From contig JALRIQ010000350.1 in assembly GCA_023277325.1 (NCBI GenBank), forward strand, positions 1 to 8,364: a stretch of DNA of 8,364 nucleotides. Reading direction: 5' to 3'. The stretch is from Bacteroidia bacterium (GTDB taxonomy: Bacteria > Bacteroidota > Bacteroidia > UBA8524). Each line of letters opens with the position of its first letter. Within the stretch, counting starts at the first letter, position 1. The translations under genes and the position numbers were made by a program. The notes beneath the pieces are model-generated. The model made no database searches. It saw only the letters and a program-made list of their open reading frames with translations, and had not been told where the DNA came from. Positions 6,266-8,364 of the stretch are shown in pieces.

Positions 6266-7122
6266 CAGTACAGTTCTTCTAGTTTAAGTCTTAGGTATTT
6301 CCGTGTTGCAAAATAACTGCAAATTAGGGTTAATAAAATACCAAATAGCAGAATTATTGCAGCCAAGATACCGATTTCCTGCATGTTGATTAATGCCACT
6401 GCATCTGGAATAAATACCCAAATCACGTAGGCTAATCCAGCCAGGACAGGCAATGTAACAAGTATCGACCACAATGCCATGCGCATCCCTTTAGCCAAAA
6501 ATGGCTTTAAGATGAACCAGGGTTTTGCACCTACCAATTGCATGCTGCGTATAATAAATCGCTGGGCATAAAGCTCCAGACGAATTGTTCCATTAATAAG
6601 CGTGATGGCAATCAATACAAAAAGTAAAGCAAGGGCACCAATGCCAATCAATACCTTTCCTGCATTGGCTTCGATCTGTTCTAAAATGCCACTTTGGTAG
6701 TTGACTTCACGTACAATTTTCTCTTTTCCCAAATCCACTTTCATGCGCGCCAGGTTGGTCTGGTTGGCATAATCCGCATTTAAGTGAATTTCTAAAGTTG
6801 CAGGAATCGGATTGTATTCGAGGGTATTAAGAATATCTTGATTCAAATCGCGGGTCATTTCCTTCAAGCCTTCTTCACTCGAATAGTAGATGACCTCTTT
6901 TACTTCTTCCTTGGATTCAAGCGCAGATTTAACCGCCATTATTTGAGGTTCCGGCGTATCAAGGTGAAAAAGTACCACCAAAGAAACATGCTCTCTTAAG
7001 CGGTTTTCGAGCTTCTGCCCGAATAACATGACGGTTAAAAACAGTCCAACCATCACCAATACCGCAGCAATACTCAAAATGGAGGCTAAGGAAGAAGAAT
7101 GACGTCGACGGGTATTTTTCAC
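6265..7122 (-). CDS. ftsX: Cell-division membrane protein FtsX
   Basis: A 285-residue FtsX/permease-like protein. Topology: cytoplasmic basic N-terminus (KNTRRRH), first helix about 12-34, extracytoplasmic domain about 37-155 including the characteristic NPIPATLEIHL (104-114), then three helices (about 157-177, 215-238, 249-271). The hallmark segment INGTIRLELYAQRFIIRSMQ (176-195) follows helix 2. FtsX pairs with the ATPase FtsE and transmits ATP-driven movement across the membrane to peptidoglycan hydrolases at the septum. ftsE is not in the window. The start is GTG at 7120-7122: an in-frame TAA lies two codons upstream (7129-7131) and no ATG is available. It is the first gene of the leftward six-gene operon. 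Confidence 0.93.
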   Translation of the reverse strand: MKNTRRRHSSSLASILSIAAVLVMVGLFLTVMLFGQKLENRLREHVSLVVLFHLDTPEPQIMAVKSALESKEEVKEVIYYSSEEGLKEMTRDLNQDILNTLEYNPIPATLEIHLNADYANQTNLARMKVDLGKEKIVREVNYQSGILEQIEANAGKVLIGIGALALLFVLIAITLINGTIRLELYAQRFIIRSMQLVGAKPWFILKPFLAKGMRMALWSILVTLPVLAGLAYVIWVFIPDAVALINMQEIGILAAIILLFGILLTLICSYFATRKYLRLKLEELY

Positions 7123-7145
7123 ACTGATTTAAATCTGCTTGCCTG

Positions 7146-7153
7146 CGAAAATA
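7146..7153 (-). promoter_or_regulatory. Weak candidate -7 element for the ftsX operon
   Basis: TATTTTCG on the minus strand differs from TAnnTTTG at one defined position and would place a transcript start about 15-20 bases before the ftsX GTG. I see no TTG-type -33 element at the proper distance. Some promoter is expected in this 97-base divergent gap, but this site is only a guess. Confidence 0.22.
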
Positions 7154-7160
7154 GCCATTA

Positions 7161-7190
7161 TTTGCACATTCGCCATCATGGGTTCCTTTG
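7161..7190 (+). promoter_or_regulatory. Candidate Bacteroidota-type promoter for leuS
   Basis: TTTG (7161-7164), 18 bases, then TTCCTTTG (7183-7190), one mismatch from TAnnTTTG. Start of transcription would fall near 7196, giving a leader of about 24 bases before the leuS ATG at 7220. No Shine-Dalgarno sequence, attenuator or T-box-like structure fits in so short a leader. Confidence 0.4.
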
Positions 7191-7219
7191 CTTAAATTCG
7201 CAGCCTGAAATTGATTCCA

Positions 7220-8364
7220 ATGGCAAACTACGATCCAGCATCCTTTGAAAAGAAATGGCAAGACAACTGGGCGGCGCAAAAGATTAATGCGGCGTCGAAC
7301 AATTCGGATAAACCGAAATATTATGTGCTCGACATGTTCCCTTACCCATCGGGAGCAGGTCTTCACGTAGGCCATCCGCTGGGTTATATTGCTTCTGATA
7401 TTTATTCCCGTTACAAAAGATTAGAAGGATTTAATGTCCTTCATCCAATGGGCTATGATGCGTTCGGATTACCGGCTGAGCAATACGCCATTCAAACCGG
7501 ACAGCACCCAGCCATTACCACCAAAGAAAATATTGCCCGTTACCGCGAGCAGCTCGATAAAATCGGTTTCAGCTACGATTGGGACCGCGAAGTGCGCACC
7601 TGCGAACCCGACTATTACAAATGGACACAATGGATTTTCCTTCAATTATTCAATTCCTGGTATAATCCAGCTGCGAAAAAGGCAGAATCCATAAACACCC
7701 TGATTGCCGCATTTGAAAAAGAAGGCTTTAAAGGCAATGATGATTGGGCACTTACCGGTGGCTTCGAAATTGAAATTCCGTCATTTACTCCAGCTGAATG
7801 GGCCAACTTCACCGAAGAAAAAAAGAGCGAAATCCTCCTCCATTTCCGACTTGCTTACCTATCTGACACCTACGTAAACTGGTGCCCTGCGCTGGGAACG
7901 GTATTGGCGAATGAAGAAGTAAAAGATGGGGTCAGCGAGCGTGGCGGTCATACGGTAGAAAGAAAAAAAATGAAGCAATGGAGTTTGCGCATCACGGCCT
8001 ATTCCGAACGTTTGCTAGAAGGACTTGAGAAAATTGACTGGACCGATTCCATCAAGGATACCCAAAGAAACTGGATTGGTAAGTCGGAAGGATGTTCGGT
8101 ATTCTTCCAATTGGAAAACCATACTACCCCGATTGAGGTGTTTACAACACGTCCGGATACCCTCTTCGGAGTAAGTTTCCTAACCCTTGCTCCTGAGCAC
8201 AGTCTTGTTGCTGAAATTACGCCAGCGAGTCATAAAGAAGCTGTCGATGCTTATGTTACCAAAGCGAAAAACCGCACAGAGCGTGAAAGAATGTCGGATG
8301 TAAAAAACATCTCAGGCGCTTTTACCGGAGCCTATGCTTTGCACCCATTTAGCGGAGAACGTAT
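7220..8364 (+). CDS. leuS: Leucyl-tRNA synthetase LeuS, N-terminal 381 codons (runs off the window)
   Basis: Class I aminoacyl-tRNA synthetase that charges tRNA-Leu. The reading frame is open from the ATG at 7220 to the window end. Visible marks: [18 protein letters not shown] (39-56, the HIGH-type ATP motif as HVGH 49-52), [14 protein letters not shown] (77-90), [16 protein letters not shown] (219-234), [10 protein letters not shown] (282-291), and the start of the CP1 editing domain with its threonine-rich TTRPDTLFG (309-317). An insertion of roughly 60 residues (about 147-206) separates parts that are contiguous in E. coli LeuS. The small zinc-knuckle region reads [15 protein letters not shown] (236-250), without the cysteines seen in many LeuS. 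Bacteroidota enzymes are about 900 or more residues, so some 40% is present; the KMSKS loop and anticodon-binding part lie outside. Transcribed divergently from the ftsX operon. Confidence 0.97.
   Translation, partial: MANYDPASFEKKWQDNWAAQKINAASNNSDKPKYYVLDMFPYPSGAGLHVGHPLGYIASDIYSRYKRLEGFNVLHPMGYDAFGLPAEQYAIQTGQHPAITTKENIARYREQLDKIGFSYDWDREVRTCEPDYYKWTQWIFLQLFNSWYNPAAKKAESINTLIAAFEKEGFKGNDDWALTGGFEIEIPSFTPAEWANFTEEKKSEILLHFRLAYLSDTYVNWCPALGTVLANEEVKDGVSERGGHTVERKKMKQWSLRITAYSERLLEGLEKIDWTDSIKDTQRNWIGKSEGCSVFFQLENHTTPIEVFTTRPDTLFGVSFLTLAPEHSLVAEITPASHKEAVDAYVTKAKNRTERERMSDVKNISGAFTGAYALHPFSGER

Noticed and set aside
7434..7694. 86-residue plus-strand open frame inside leuS
   Set aside because: Out-of-frame shadow of a strongly conserved leuS region.
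1..8364. Mobile elements, CRISPR arrays, tRNA/rRNA genes, phage or defence genes
   Set aside because: No transposase or integrase frame, no regularly spaced repeats, no cloverleaf-like sequence and no defence-type domains were seen; gene content is housekeeping and envelope.

Overview
The window looks like ordinary chromosome from a member of the Bacteroidota, probably near the Flavobacteriales, though I cannot place it more finely. Four things support this. There is a DUF3098-type two-helix protein between ftsX and uppP. A START-like domain protein of the type common in that phylum lies at the left edge. LeuS carries an insertion and lacks the usual zinc cysteines. Shine-Dalgarno sequences are absent, while TTTG / TAnnTTTG promoter-like elements occur. 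No mobile element, CRISPR array, RNA gene or defence-type cassette is visible, and nothing amounts to a clearly new system.

Left part (1-2689): the 5' portion of a START-like domain gene reads leftwards off the window. A 109-base divergent intergenic region follows, holding a good Bacteroidota-type promoter and an 18-base near-palindrome. Rightwards comes a translationally coupled pair (ATGA overlap): a PAP2-family lipid phosphatase and an ArnT/PMT-like GT-C glycosyltransferase. Together they suggest remodelling of an envelope lipid or glycan that uses polyprenyl-phosphate-linked sugar.

Centre (2686-7122): a tightly packed leftward six-gene cluster, almost certainly one operon, in the order ftsX, DUF3098 gene, uppP, truB, ribF, M23/LysM peptidase. 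Every junction is an overlap or a gap of at most 3 bases. It mixes cell-division and wall functions (FtsX, UppP, a secreted endopeptidase) with tRNA pseudouridylation and FMN/FAD synthesis. The last gene has no usable ATG and seems to start at a TTG directly after the ribF stop codon, in the same frame. Its 3' end overlaps the 3' end of the converging glycosyltransferase by 4 bases, and a GC-rich hairpin lies inside the overlap zone.

Right part (7123-8364): a 97-base divergent intergenic region with a candidate leuS promoter, then the first 381 codons of leucyl-tRNA synthetase running off the right edge.

The observations most worth a second look are the FtsX/M23 co-operon (a possible FtsEX-controlled wall hydrolase), the unusual start of the M23 gene, and the promoter and palindrome at the START-like/PAP2 junction.
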